Below are positions 40,777 through 49,985 of a DNA stretch of 64,000 bases, one piece after another. The first letter of the stretch is position 1; every line of letters starts with the position of its first letter. The stretch comes from Laspinema sp963821735. GTDB lineage: Bacteria; Cyanobacteriota; Cyanobacteriia; Cyanobacteriales; Laspinemataceae. The notes beneath the pieces were generated by a model. The model did no database searches. It was not told the origin of the DNA and was given only the letters and a program-made list of their open reading frames with translations. The translations under genes and the position numbers were made by a program. The stretch spans positions 1,178,001 to 1,242,000 of the forward strand of contig CAWGFK010000055.1 in assembly GCA_963821735.1 (NCBI GenBank), in the 5' to 3' direction.

Positions 40777-40818
40777 AGAGCAGAAAAGCCACCCCAACTA
40801 GAGGAGCTTTTCTGCTCT
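40777..40818. terminator. stem-loop after tuf (possible attenuator or processing site)
   Basis: Perfect 13-bp arms, agagcagaaaagc at 40777-40789 and its complement at 40806-40818, loop 16. There is no T-run, so it may stabilise or process the tuf message before rpsJ and not end it. Confidence 0.5.
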
Positions 40819-40829
40819 GCTTGTGTCTG

Positions 40830-40905
40830 TCACTTGTTGTTTGTCATTGGTCATTGGTCCTTAGTCCTTAGTCAAATGACTAATGATTAATGACAAACGA
40901 CCCAT
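40830..40905. repeat. degenerate heptamer repeats before rpsJ
   Basis: Units such as tcattgg and ccttagt repeat in tandem, then appear inverted (actaatga, aatgaca); gtttgtcatt and aatgacaaac form outer arms. It is the same repeat class as at 39.4 and 57.5 kb. Confidence 0.6.
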
Positions 40906-40936
40906 TTATTAACCGAACCTAGACAACTAAAAATCA

Positions 40937-41254
40937 ATGGCTACCTTACAACAGCAAAAAATTCGGATTCGTCTAAAAGCCTTCGATCGCAGATTGCTCG
41001 ATACTTCCTGCGAAAAAATCGTAGATACCGCGAATCGGACCAACGCCACCGCCGTCGGACCCATTCCTTTACCGACGAACCGACGGATTTACTGTTTACT
41101 CCGTTCTCCCCACGTGGATAAAGATTCCCGGGAGCATTTTGAAACCCGGACCCACCGCCGCATTATCGATATCTATCAACCGTCTTCTAAGACGATTGAT
41201 GCGCTGATGAAACTCGATTTGCCTGCTGGTGTGGATATTGAAGTCAAACTCTAA
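40937..41254 (+). CDS. rpsJ: 30S ribosomal protein S10
   Basis: A 105-residue small-subunit head protein that also acts as NusE. It contains KIRIRLKAFDRRLLD, GPIPLPTNRRIY and RTHRRIIDIYQPSSKTIDALMKL (split here across the conserved core). Intact; the last gene of the str operon in the order usual for cyanobacteria, followed by a terminator. Confidence 0.97.
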   Translation: MATLQQQKIRIRLKAFDRRLLDTSCEKIVDTANRTNATAVGPIPLPTNRRIYCLLRSPHVDKDSREHFETRTHRRIIDIYQPSSKTIDALMKLDLPAGVDIEVKL

Positions 41255-41337
41255 AAGTCGTCCTGCGCCGATCGCACCGTCTGCATAAATCCAGCGCCTC
41301 GCTTCTGGCAATGCAACGGACTGTTTTATCTATCCAT

Positions 41338-41370
41338 TAAAAAAGGAGAACTCAGAATTCTCCTTTTTTA
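41338..41370 (+). terminator. rho-independent terminator of the str operon
   Basis: Arms taaaaaaggagaa (41338-41350) and ttctcctttttta (41358-41370) pair perfectly around a seven-base loop, with the T-run inside the right arm. The remaining gap to 41639 is AT-rich with nothing coding. Confidence 0.82.
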
Positions 41371-41639
41371 AACATTCAACCCGAGGCTGAACCTCAACGC
41401 GATCGCCCCTCAATTCATTAAAAAATTCATTAAAAATTTTAACTCCGCTTAAAAACTCCCCTTCAAATTTCCCCTTCATTAACATAATCTTTTAAAAAAG
41501 TCAAGTTTTTAAGTCAACCAATTATCAAAAAATCCAGACTTGTCCGTGAGCCAGGACGGGTGAGTTCCTTGTACCGCAATGTTCAGGTTAAATGTATCAG
41601 TTAAGATAAAAGCGAAGTTACTTTTTGGACTGAGGCATA

Positions 41640-42284
41640 ATGCAATCCTCCTCCTCGATCGCCGTTCGAGAACTCCCCCTATTTCCCTTGCCTGAAGTCG
41701 TACTCTTTCCAGGCCGCCCCCTACCCCTGCACATTTTCGAGTTTCGCTACCGAATTATGATGAACACAATTCTGGAGAGCGATCGCAGATTTGGGGTACT
41801 CATGTGGGATCCCGTCAAAGGTCAACCCACCTCCATCGGGTGCTGTGCCGAAATTCTCCAATATGTCCGACTCCCCGATGACCGCATGAAAATGCTCACC
41901 CTCGGCCAGCAGAGATTTCGAGTCCTAGAATACGTCCGAGAAAAACCCTATCTCGTCGGTTTAGTCGAATGGCTCGAAGATCAACCCCCCGAGCAAGACC
42001 TCCGACCCCTCGCCAGTGAAGTCGATCGCCTCTTACGAGATGTCGTCCGTCTCTCCGGCAAACTCATGGATCAAACCATCGAACTCCCCGACGACATCCC
42101 CGATCTCCCCGTGGAACTCTCCTATTGGGTCGCCAGTAACCTCTATGGCGTCGCTGCCGAACAGCAATCCCTTCTCGAAATGCTAGATACCGGAGCCCGA
42201 CTCGAACGAGAATCAGAAATTCTCACCTCCACCCGCTCTCATCTCGCCGCACGCACCGTCCTCAAAGACACCCTCAATGAGTGA
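41640..42284 (+). CDS. LON substrate-binding (N-terminal) domain protein
   Basis: A 214-residue protein equal to the N-domain of Lon protease without the AAA or protease parts. It starts with the pattern RELPLFPLPEVVLFPGRPLPL and HIFEFRYRIMM, then IGCCAEI and LGQQRFRVL. The last 90 residues are helical. In cyanobacteria a stand-alone gene of this type commonly lies near the str operon. It probably binds unfolded protein or a partner; the role is not established. Confidence 0.9.
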   Translation: MQSSSSIAVRELPLFPLPEVVLFPGRPLPLHIFEFRYRIMMNTILESDRRFGVLMWDPVKGQPTSIGCCAEILQYVRLPDDRMKMLTLGQQRFRVLEYVREKPYLVGLVEWLEDQPPEQDLRPLASEVDRLLRDVVRLSGKLMDQTIELPDDIPDLPVELSYWVASNLYGVAAEQQSLLEMLDTGARLERESEILTSTRSHLAARTVLKDTLNE

Positions 42285-42300
42285 GTAAAGCCTTTAGATA

Positions 42301-42336
42301 TTGGATTTTAGATCGGCGATCGCCTCTAAAATCCAA
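42301..42336. terminator. bidirectional terminator hairpin with a HIP1 loop
   Basis: Arms ttggattttaga (42301-42312) and tctaaaatccaa (42325-42336) are perfect; the 12-base loop contains GGCGATCGCC. It lies between the convergent LON-domain and membrane-protein genes. Confidence 0.7.
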
Positions 42337-42357
42337 CATCTCCCTCTTTCTAACTTT

Positions 42358-43782
42358 TTAAAATCTCAACCGTCCCACACCCCCATACCAATGGCGAAGG
42401 GCCAGCCAAACCACCGACAGCAAACCGGCAACACTCAACGTTAAACCCGTATAGCCGCCAATTAATCCCCAGATTGGCAGAACCGCACCAGCGATCGTAC
42501 AAATCAGGGCCGCCAACGAAACCCGCTTCTGATTTCCCAACCCCCATACCAACACCAACAGGATGGGAGAAAGCAACAGCCAAGCGAGAGTTACATCCAT
42601 CACCCGACTAAAATAAGTCAAACTCAACAGTCCGGCAAAAAATAAACCCCCCGCCAGGGAGACATCAATCAGACGCATCGGGACCGATAAATACAGCAGA
42701 ACAATCCACCACAAAAATACCCCCGGTGCCAACAACAGCAACCGAGGCAGCACCCCCGTCTTGCGGACCGTCTCCGTTGCCGTAAAAACCCCAAAGGGAT
42801 TGCGAACGGAAACATTATCTTCAAACACCCAACTAAAACGGGTCCCCGAACGTTCCTGGTTCGTCGCGGTTGGAATAATCCCACTGGCAAAATCCGCCTT
42901 GGGAAAATTTGCTAATGCCGTGAGACGAAAATTAGACAAAGATTCACCTTGGGAATTGTAAACCCAACGCGGTCCTCCTTGCGCCTTGTAAGTCACCCGA
43001 AAGCGAGTTTCTTCCCCGGGTTGTAACGCAAAGGGAAAACCATAATCTCCCGGATTAATTTGCAGCATTCGCTCCCCATCCCGCTCCACTTTAAAGTTTT
43101 GCAGCAAAGAATAACCATAAGGGGGAGGAATTTCAAAGAAGAAAGTCCGAGATTCTCTCAGGGAGTTAATCACTTCGTATTCTGCTTCAAACTCAGCCAG
43201 ATAAATGGCATTGTTATTGCTAACATCCGTGGATTGGTTGAGGGTAACAACAATGGACGAACCGGACAGGGCCAAAAACCGATTAACTTCTCGGGTATCC
43301 TCAATTTCAACTAACTGCCCATTAATCCAATTGCTGTATTTATAGGGTTCTTCAATCACATAGCGAATCCGAGGGGAAGGCTGTTCCAGTCGTTCCCCCG
43401 AAACACTGGCAGCTATGTCTTGAACCCGGGCTTGTTCCCAATGATGGTAGCGATTGGCTAACGTCGAAGATAGAAAGAATCCGCCGCTTAAAAAGGCCAG
43501 AATTAAAATAAAATGGGGTAACTTTTGGAGTAAGACCAAATAACCGCCTACCCAATCTTCGAGGAGAGGGAAGGGGGGTTCTGGTTGTCGGTAAGTCCAT
43601 TTTAGGAAGGCGATCGCCAATCCGAACACCACTAAAAAAATTCCTAAACTGAGCGATAAATTCAGAATGCGATCGCCAAACTGCATCAATTCATCAGGAT
43701 GAGTCAGATCCGGTAATGCCGGAATGCCTTGAGATGTTGGATACATAAATTCAGGTAAAGCTGAAATCCCCCAGCTTCTCAA
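42358..43782 (-). CDS. polytopic membrane protein of unknown function
   Basis: A 474-residue protein. Two hydrophobic segments lie near residues 38-62 and 88-108. A soluble beta-rich region (about 115-340) follows, with YVIEEPYKYSNWINGQ and VTYKAQGGPRWVYNS. Five or six membrane segments complete the C-terminus (for example LLLLAPGVFLWWIVLLYLSV). The layout, a large exported domain between N- and C-terminal membrane parts, is like CreD-type inner-membrane proteins, but I see no firm family signature. ATG 43746 (MYPTSQGIPAL) is a likely alternative start. Ends at a shared terminator. Confidence 0.75.
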   Translation of the reverse strand: MRSWGISALPEFMYPTSQGIPALPDLTHPDELMQFGDRILNLSLSLGIFLVVFGLAIAFLKWTYRQPEPPFPLLEDWVGGYLVLLQKLPHFILILAFLSGGFFLSSTLANRYHHWEQARVQDIAASVSGERLEQPSPRIRYVIEEPYKYSNWINGQLVEIEDTREVNRFLALSGSSIVVTLNQSTDVSNNNAIYLAEFEAEYEVINSLRESRTFFFEIPPPYGYSLLQNFKVERDGERMLQINPGDYGFPFALQPGEETRFRVTYKAQGGPRWVYNSQGESLSNFRLTALANFPKADFASGIIPTATNQERSGTRFSWVFEDNVSVRNPFGVFTATETVRKTGVLPRLLLLAPGVFLWWIVLLYLSVPMRLIDVSLAGGLFFAGLLSLTYFSRVMDVTLAWLLLSPILLVLVWGLGNQKRVSLAALICTIAGAVLPIWGLIGGYTGLTLSVAGLLSVVWLALRHWYGGVGRLRF

Positions 43783-43972
43783 AGGGGTAAAGTAAGGTAG
43801 AATACGTTCATCGAGCTATCCCCGTCGCCACATCTGGGGGTTAGACTCTGAAGTGAATTTGTTGCAGTCATAGACAGCAGCAGAAGGGTTACATCCCCGA
43901 TGGCGATCGCCTCGGAATCAAATGACATAACTTTGTCATGCGATCGCCATCAAACTGTTACATCTGCTGACT

Positions 43973-44058
43973 ATTCTTTTTATAGAGAACAATTACGTTC
44001 ACTTCTCACACCACCCAGGAACCTCGCTCAAAAGCTCCGAGCGGGGTCTTTTTTTTTT
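43973..44058 (+). ncRNA. Yfr1-like small RNA candidate
   Basis: A short region ends in a clear rho-independent terminator: acctcgctc (44021-44029) pairs with gagcggggt (44039-44047), one G-U pair, followed by a T-run to 44058. Just upstream is the unpaired acttctcacaccaccc (44001-44016), differing by one base from the conserved ACTCCTCACAC motif of the cyanobacterial RNA Yfr1, and before that a small gaac/gttc hairpin at 43987-44000. Hairpin, single-stranded motif, then terminator is the Yfr1 arrangement. The 5' end is not determined, and the usual guaB/trxA neighbours are absent. Confidence 0.5.
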
Positions 44059-44158
44059 GATGGCCCTCGGCGTTTTTCAGTTGGGTGAATCGCCTTCGAG
44101 TCGGGATTCGAGAGAGATGCTTCATATCCTAACCTCACCAACCGGAATCGAACATCCC

Positions 44159-45007
44159 CTAATCCGACTTAATTGCCACAAAATCGTAACTGCCGAAAAT
44201 TTTTAGCGTCTCCGTGTGGGAGCGTAATTCCTGGAACGCTGATTCCACCGAGGATTTGCGAGAATCGCATTCTAAATCCAGAAAAAACAAATATTCTCCG
44301 AGCGATCGCTTTGTTGGGCGAGATTCTATCCGACTTAAATTAATCCCCCGACTGGCAAAGACTTGGAGGGGTTGAGAAAGCGCACCGGGAAGATTGGCAG
44401 GGACGCTAAACCCCAAGGAGGTATAAGCCCCCCCGGGAGAGGGTTGTAAACTCACCACCCAAAAGCGAGTGCAGTTATCCGGGCGATCGTTAATCGGAAA
44501 AGCGATGATGGGGAGATCGTAAAGTTCAGCAGCGCGTTGAGAAGAAATTGCAGCAGCGAAGCGATCGCCTTCTAGCTGTTGCACCGCCTCCGTCGTAGAA
44601 TTTGTGGGAATTAATTGCACCCAAGGGAGAAACTGTTCCAACCATCCCTGACATTGAGCTAAAGCTTGGGGATGAGAATAAACCGTTTTGATTGCTGACA
44701 ATTCTGGGACGGGTGAAATCAGCGCATGGGAAATCGGCAACACCAGGGCCCGTTGAATTTGCAGACTATCTAACTGCCAGATCGCATCTAGGGTCATCGG
44801 CACACTGCCTTCCAGGGAATTTTCCACAGGGACCACTGCCCGTTGAGCCTGCGATCGGGCAACAGCGCGTAAGGTTTGGGAGATACTGGGATAGGGACAC
44901 AACAGACATTCCTCCCCGGTATCTTGCTGCAACTGGTCCACATAAGCGATCGCTGCCGCTTCGGAATAGGTGCCTGGAGGCCCTAAATAGGCAATGGATA
45001 CAGTCAT
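44159..45007 (-). CDS. pheA: prephenate dehydratase
   Basis: Converts prephenate to phenylpyruvate for phenylalanine synthesis. The 282-residue monofunctional form has the catalytic domain with AYLGPPGTYSEAAA, VPVENSLEGSVP and the NCTRFWV motif. The C-terminal ACT domain, with PGALSQPLQVFASRGINLSR and ESRPTKRSLGEYLFFLD, senses phenylalanine for feedback control. No chorismate mutase domain is fused. The gene is intact and divergent from the DUF1997 pair. Confidence 0.95.
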   Translation of the reverse strand: MTVSIAYLGPPGTYSEAAAIAYVDQLQQDTGEECLLCPYPSISQTLRAVARSQAQRAVVPVENSLEGSVPMTLDAIWQLDSLQIQRALVLPISHALISPVPELSAIKTVYSHPQALAQCQGWLEQFLPWVQLIPTNSTTEAVQQLEGDRFAAAISSQRAAELYDLPIIAFPINDRPDNCTRFWVVSLQPSPGGAYTSLGFSVPANLPGALSQPLQVFASRGINLSRIESRPTKRSLGEYLFFLDLECDSRKSSVESAFQELRSHTETLKIFGSYDFVAIKSD

Positions 45008-45345
45008 CGCAGGTTTCCTCAGTTAACTCGGTTCTTCTTGAAAAATAGCAAAAGGGCGAACACCAGAACCCTCTAAAAAGTTGGTTCTACTTATCTGGGT
45101 GCGCCGATGAAATTTTGGGGGTGAGTTTGTCCCCATTGATTAAGTTTTTTAGGGGTTTTCTCAGAAATACAGTAGAATTAACGGCAAGTTAAAGCCGTTA
45201 TTCTAATAACGCCTGGGTCATTTCCCGTATTTAATCACCATAAGGCCCAGATTACAGCCTGCTCGGCCAAAGTTTACAGTTTGTTAAAAAATGTAAATTT
45301 TGATAGCGTAGTGATTAAGAAACCTCAACCTGAGTTGAACCCATA
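45008..45345. promoter_or_regulatory. divergent promoter region between pheA and DUF1997
   Basis: No gene in 338 bases. It is AT-rich toward the DUF1997 side, with tttgttaaaaaatgtaaattttgatag near 45280-45306 (over 20 bases, given as a position range of interest only), likely promoter DNA for that gene. Confidence 0.35.
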
Positions 45346-45936
45346 ATGCATAATATCCGGTTTGTCGCTTCTCAGTCTGTGTCCATTCCTGTTCCCATCC
45401 AACCTGTTCCGATTCAACATTACCTACGGCAACCCCAACGGTTGATTAGAGCGCTTGTGGATCCGACCCGGACCGAACAATTAGGGAAAGAGCGGTTTAG
45501 ATTAAAAATGCGTCCCTTGGAGTTTATGATGCTGCGGATTCAACCGACAGTGGATCTCAGAGTCTGGGCAAAACCGGATGGGACCGTTCATTTGGTTTCC
45601 GTGGGGAGTGAAATCCGAGGGATTGAGTATATCGATCGCCGCTTTTGCCTGGATCTAGTGGGGAAACTTTCTCCGGTGGAAGAAGGAGGGGTGACTTATT
45701 TGAAGGGAAAAGCGGATTTAGTCGTCGAGGTTGATTTGCCCCCGCCTTTGTGGATGGCCCCAAAATCTTTATTAGAAACCACGGGGAATGGATTGCTTAA
45801 GAGTGTGTTGCTGACGATTAAGCAACGGTTGATGCACCAGTTATTGCTAGATTATCGTCATTGGGCATCGGATGCCACCGAGTCTGGGTTGGCGGTGGGG
45901 GGTCCGGTGCTTTCCCCGAATACACCTCCGGCATAA
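45346..45936 (+). CDS. DUF1997 family protein, first copy
   Basis: A 196-residue soluble protein of the plant/cyanobacterial DUF1997 family, function unknown. Recognisable blocks are RFRLKMRPLEFMML, QPTVDLRVWAKPDG, SEIRGIEYIDRRF, and VDLPPPLWMAPKSLLETTGN. It is not predicted to have a signal sequence or membrane segment. The next gene on the same strand, 128 bases away, is a paralogue of the same length and order of motifs. Confidence 0.88.
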   Translation: MHNIRFVASQSVSIPVPIQPVPIQHYLRQPQRLIRALVDPTRTEQLGKERFRLKMRPLEFMMLRIQPTVDLRVWAKPDGTVHLVSVGSEIRGIEYIDRRFCLDLVGKLSPVEEGGVTYLKGKADLVVEVDLPPPLWMAPKSLLETTGNGLLKSVLLTIKQRLMHQLLLDYRHWASDATESGLAVGGPVLSPNTPPA

Positions 45937-46064
45937 GAGAGACGGTAACAGAACCCGGCGATCGCCAGTTCTGCCCTGGGGTACATAAAAAATATTGCCA
46001 ATAAATGTAAACTACTGTAAGGTTTATGAAACCCGCTTAACAAATATTCATAGAGTCTCCTCCC

Positions 46065-46619
46065 ATGTACTATCAGTTTGTTGCCACACAATCGGTTGAC
46101 CTGGCTGTTCCACAGCAACCTGTAGAGATTGAGAGGTATTTGCAATCCCCTGAACGGATTGTTAGGGCGATCGCAAATCCCAGCTGCATCGAACAGTTAA
46201 GTAGCAATTGCTACCGCCTGAGAATGCGCCCCTTAAACTTCTTTACTTTAAAAATCGAACCCACCGTAGACATGAAAGTTTGGGCGGATGGGGAAGGCAC
46301 AATTTGTTTAGAATCCGTAGGCTGTAATTTGCGTGGGATTGAAACCATTAACGAACACTTTCAGTTAGAACTGAGTGGGACAATGGAAGCCTATCGCAAT
46401 CAAGGGAAGACTTATTTAGGAGGGGATGCGGAGTTAGGATTAACCATTTACCTACCCCCACCGTTTTCGATGATGCCAAAATCCATGATTCAAAGTACGG
46501 GGAATAATTTACTCGGAAATGTCCTGCTGAAAATGAAACAAGGATTAATGCAGCAGTTATTATTAGATTACAAAACTTGGGCAACCGCCGAGCAAGGGAA
46601 AGAACTGGTGGCAGCATAG
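46065..46619 (+). CDS. DUF1997 family protein, second copy
   Basis: A 184-residue paralogue of the gene before it, sharing VATQSVDLAVPQQPVEIERY at the N-terminus, YRLRMRPLNFFTLKIEPTVD and YLPPPFSMMPKSMIQSTGN. Divergence is large, so the duplication is old. Both copies have intact frames, which suggests that both are used. The ATG is preceded by a GTCTCC stretch and no strong ribosome site. Function unknown. Confidence 0.87.
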   Translation: MYYQFVATQSVDLAVPQQPVEIERYLQSPERIVRAIANPSCIEQLSSNCYRLRMRPLNFFTLKIEPTVDMKVWADGEGTICLESVGCNLRGIETINEHFQLELSGTMEAYRNQGKTYLGGDAELGLTIYLPPPFSMMPKSMIQSTGNNLLGNVLLKMKQGLMQQLLLDYKTWATAEQGKELVAA

Positions 46620-47314
46620 ATTCAGAACCAAGGGATGGGTTGCTTTGTTTTCAGCATGGGTATGAAGAAACTCGGTTGTCTTCACCTGAGTGTCCCGAGG
46701 CTTTAGGCAGAGGAGAAAGTCTGTAGGGGCAATTCTGGGGGGATTGCCTCTAGTGGGTCCTCAATCCGCGAGAGGATGCGTGATTGCTGTAAATTTAATC
46801 ATTTTTTAAGAGATCCAACCCAGGATGAGGTTAATCAGGCTGTAGGGTGGGCGATCGCACCGCGCACAGAAGACTCACCGGATCAAGCCTGATTAAAATT
46901 TAAAAAGCCATACTTCGCCAGGGTGACCCCGGGTGGGGGAAAACTTCTATGAGAAAAAGCGTTCGCAGCTAGACTCGGGTAATGCGATTGTGGCGACAGA
47001 TTGCCATTGACTCATCAGGCTGTCGAGAATAAGATATGGGTAGCATTTGATTTTAATCCAAAAATGGGATAAGGAAAAGATGCCTGTGTCCCTAGCGCTT
47101 CGCGATCGACCCGCGTCTGACCCCTTGAGTAGAGAGTACCTTAGCTCAACCGGATGCGGACTGAACCCGATCGCGATCCGGCATGAACTTTTTCAAGGCG
47201 ATCGCAACCGCGAGGATGCCTGCGACTGTTTTTATAGCAGCGAGGGCGAGTTCCTGGTTTGTGTTAATCTCGCCAAAATTAAGCTGGAGTTATTTTAATT
47301 AGAGCGATTGTAAA
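46620..47314. other. intergenic region; no supported gene
   Basis: Nearly 700 bases. A plus-strand frame (47047-47298, 83 codons) is open but rich in HIP1-derived Arg/Asp codons and has no recognisable pattern, so I do not call it. The rest shows no clear hairpins or repeats. Confidence 0.4.
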
Positions 47315-47809
47315 ATGGCGAACACCCTCAAGTTAGATATCAAAGAACCAGCGGATGAACTCAAAACTCGTTTCAAAAAAGAGACGAATGCTCAAAAAAA
47401 AGAAAGACTACACGCTTTGTACTTGCTAAAATCCGGTAAAGTCACCACCTTAGAATCCCTTTCAAGACTGCTATCGAGAGATACCTCAACCCTCTATCGC
47501 TGGTTTCAGAAGTACAAAAACGAAGGATTAGATGGATTACTCAAAGTTTATAAACCCGCTGGCCGACCGATTACCATTCCCGCAGAGGCCCTAGAAAAAC
47601 TGAAATTAAAAATTCAAAGCGAAGATGGGTTTAACAGCTATGGAGAGATTCAAGCTTGGTTGAAAGAAGCCTGCGGAGTTGATGTAGATTATCATGTAGT
47701 TTATCGAGCCGTTCGCTATAAATTCAAAGGAAAATTCAAGTCTAACAGGCGCTCAAGGTCGAGAAGACATTCTCCGATTTCGACATTACAACTTAGCTCA
47801 TTGACCTGA
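47315..47809 (+). pseudogene. IS630-type transposase N-terminal part (truncated)
   Basis: The 164-residue frame carries the winged-HTH DNA-binding half of IS630-family transposases: LLSRDTSTLYRWFQKYKNEG, then the linker GLDGLLKVYKPAGRP and the block WLKEACGVDVDYHVVYRAV. The DDE catalytic half is absent; after KFKGKFKS the reading turns into a basic, unrelated tail. Downstream DNA has no DDE motif, so this is a remnant or an orphan DNA-binding protein. No target-site duplication was found. Confidence 0.7.
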
Positions 47810-47845
47810 CTTAAAATCAGCAGATAAATCACCTATCGACTATTG

Positions 47846-47896
47846 AAGCGAGCCATTTCGTATTTTCAGTTTAAAAAATACCGAAATGCTCGCTTT
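47846..47896. repeat. imperfect 21-bp hairpin after the IS630 remnant
   Basis: aagcgagccatttcgtattt pairs with its complement at 47874-47896 apart from two single-base bulges. It lies between the transposase remnant and the cheC gene and could be a terminator for either strand or an old insertion-sequence end. Confidence 0.55.
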
Positions 47897-48014
47897 CCAC
47901 TTTGTTTACCCAAAACTATTCTACTTATTTAAGAGAAGTTTTTTAGCCGAACTAAGAACTAAATCCATTGTGAACCCAGCAAATCACGGACAAGAAATCC
48001 GATTTTTCGGTTCA

Positions 48015-48644
48015 TTACGAACAAGGAATAGCGATAGAGGCCCAAGTTTCAATGGCTTTAATTAAGCAGGAAATAGATACAACACCAGATACAAAGACGA
48101 GATGAGTGGGTACAGATTTATCATGAAATTGCAATAAAGTATCAACCACAAGCGCATAACGAAATTCATTCTTACCGAGGGTGAGAGATTCCGTCAAGGA
48201 AACCAGATGTTCAATATCAAAGGAGGGAATAGAAAACGAAAGTTGTCGCTGAAGCATTTTGCTTAACATCCCTAAATAGGCATTTAAAACAACATTTCCA
48301 ATTTCCGTGAGAATCTCACAAGCGGAGGCATCGAGGCGATGAGGGAGGATTTCCGAATTTTCCCGGAATACATTAGACAACATCAAAGCATAGTAATAAT
48401 CCACTAACAACAGAGCATCCCCAGCAATCGAACCCGTAAATAACTGATGAATCGTCGCCACTTCATTCGGTAAAAGTTCCGAAAATTCAGTGAGCAATCC
48501 ACTGAGCGGATGAAGAGAAACATTAGAGACCTGGACCACGACCGGGAAACCAATCAGTTCCGAAAGGGAGGCAGCAGTGCGGCGGGCTAAAGCCATTTTG
48601 GTAAATTCGGTTAATCCATTTTTTTGTGTTTCAGTCAATAGCAT
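48015..48644 (-). CDS. cheC: CheC-like phosphatase
   Basis: A 209-residue protein of the CheC/CheX family, which dephosphorylates CheY-P. The CheC-type helix is visible in DASACEILTEIGNVVLNAYL, supplying the Glu...Asn active pair. GSIAGDALLLVDYYYALML corresponds to the beta-strand region between helices. GAGGTG sits six bases before the ATG. It is the last gene of the minus-strand chemosensory cluster, 294 bases after cheB. CheC is uncommon in cyanobacteria, which fits an acquired or atypical pathway. Confidence 0.82.
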   Translation of the reverse strand: MLLTETQKNGLTEFTKMALARRTAASLSELIGFPVVVQVSNVSLHPLSGLLTEFSELLPNEVATIHQLFTGSIAGDALLLVDYYYALMLSNVFRENSEILPHRLDASACEILTEIGNVVLNAYLGMLSKMLQRQLSFSIPSFDIEHLVSLTESLTLGKNEFRYALVVDTLLQFHDKSVPTHLVFVSGVVSISCLIKAIETWASIAIPCS

Positions 48645-48938
48645 TGTTCACCTCTATCTTGCTTGCTAATTAAATTGAATCAGGCCAGTATCCAAAACGG
48701 TTAAGGGGAATATTCCCTGAAAAACCGCTCGGGTATTACTGCCCTAAACCCAAAATGCTCAACCCTGAAATGAGCGACCCTAAACGGAGCAATTAGAAAG
48801 GTTCTCGTCATCGATCGCGAAGACAGAAATTTTAGAGAACCGAGCGTAAACAGTTTTTTCTCTTAAACCCGAAACCTACCCACAGCCAACCCCTCTGGGG
48901 CGTTTCCTTGCCCTCACAAGAAACAACCCGGGTAGCCA

Positions 48939-49985
48939 TTACAGCCGGTCAAGAATTGTCTGTGCCATGCCATCTAAGGTGACAGATCGGTCACTTAAGC
49001 CCGCCTCCACGACCGATCGCGGCATTCCGTAGACGATACAGCTTTCCTCCGCTTCGGTAAAAATGGATCCGCCGCGAGATTTAATCCAAGCCGAACCCTG
49101 AGTGCCATCGGAGCCCATCCCCGTCATCACCACTCCCAAAACGCGATCGCCAAACACCTCCGCCGCTGATTGAAACATCACATCCACCGAAGGACGATGA
49201 AGCGTATCGAACGGGCGAGCATCCAGATGCGTCTTCACCGTCCCATCACTGTGGCGAACAAACGTTAAATGCCGTCCGGCAGGGGCAATAAACACCACCC
49301 CGGGTTCAAGAACCTCCCCTTCCGACGCTTCTACCACCTTCATCAACGACATCTCATTCAGCCGTTTGGCATACATCGCGGTATAACCCACCGGCATATG
49401 TAACACGATCGCCACCGGGACAGGTAAATCCGCTGGCAACTGCCCAATTAAAAAAGCTAGGGCCTGGGGACCCCCGGTAGAAATCCCGATCGCCACGAGG
49501 TCCACCACCCCAGATGAGGGGACCGAAGGCATCACCTTGTTCAATTGGATCGGACGTTCCGACATCACCGGCAGGCGATTCAGGGGCACATTAGCCGCCG
49601 CTTTCACCTTTTCAATCAACTCATTGCTGATCTCAAAAATCTTTTCATTCGCCAACGCCGTCGGCTTTTGCAAGAAGTCAACCGCCCCAGCATCCAATGC
49701 CGCGAGGACCTGTTCCCCCCCTTCACTGGCAATACTAATAATCACCACGGGAATGGGACGACGAGCCATTTGTTGGTGCAAAAATTCCACCCCATCCATT
49801 TCTGGCATGATCAAGTCTAACGTAACCACATCCGGGTTCAGAGTTTCGATCGCCTCCAATGCTTCCGCTCCATCTCGGGCTGTTCCTACCACTTCAATAA
49901 AGGGAGAACGGGATAGCATTTGCTTGACCACCTTGCGGACATACGCTGAATCATCCACTACCAAAACTCTTACAACTTTCTTCAT
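48939..49985 (-). CDS. cheB: CheB protein-glutamate methylesterase
   Basis: Response regulator and methylesterase/deamidase that resets receptor methylation. The N-terminal receiver has VDDSAYVRK and the phospho-acceptor Asp in VTLDLIMPEMDG. The C-terminal esterase has the serine in GISTGGPQAL, the histidine in IVLHMPVGYT and the aspartate in MTGMGSDGTQG. I choose ATG 49985 (MKKVVRVLVVDD), because GGGGAG just upstream is a good ribosome site; ATG 49997 would put that site inside the gene. Intact, between cheR and cheC. Confidence 0.93.
   Translation of the reverse strand: MKKVVRVLVVDDSAYVRKVVKQMLSRSPFIEVVGTARDGAEALEAIETLNPDVVTLDLIMPEMDGVEFLHQQMARRPIPVVIISIASEGGEQVLAALDAGAVDFLQKPTALANEKIFEISNELIEKVKAAANVPLNRLPVMSERPIQLNKVMPSVPSSGVVDLVAIGISTGGPQALAFLIGQLPADLPVPVAIVLHMPVGYTAMYAKRLNEMSLMKVVEASEGEVLEPGVVFIAPAGRHLTFVRHSDGTVKTHLDARPFDTLHRPSVDVMFQSAAEVFGDRVLGVVMTGMGSDGTQGSAWIKSRGGSIFTEAEESCIVYGMPRSVVEAGLSDRSVTLDGMAQTILDRL

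Noticed and set aside
43900..44088. 62-codon frame over the small RNA region
   Set aside because: It reads through a strong terminator hairpin and T-run; the RNA interpretation fits better.
47047..47298. 83-codon plus-strand frame before the IS630 remnant
   Set aside because: Codons derive partly from HIP1 copies and no homology pattern is visible; possible but unsupported.
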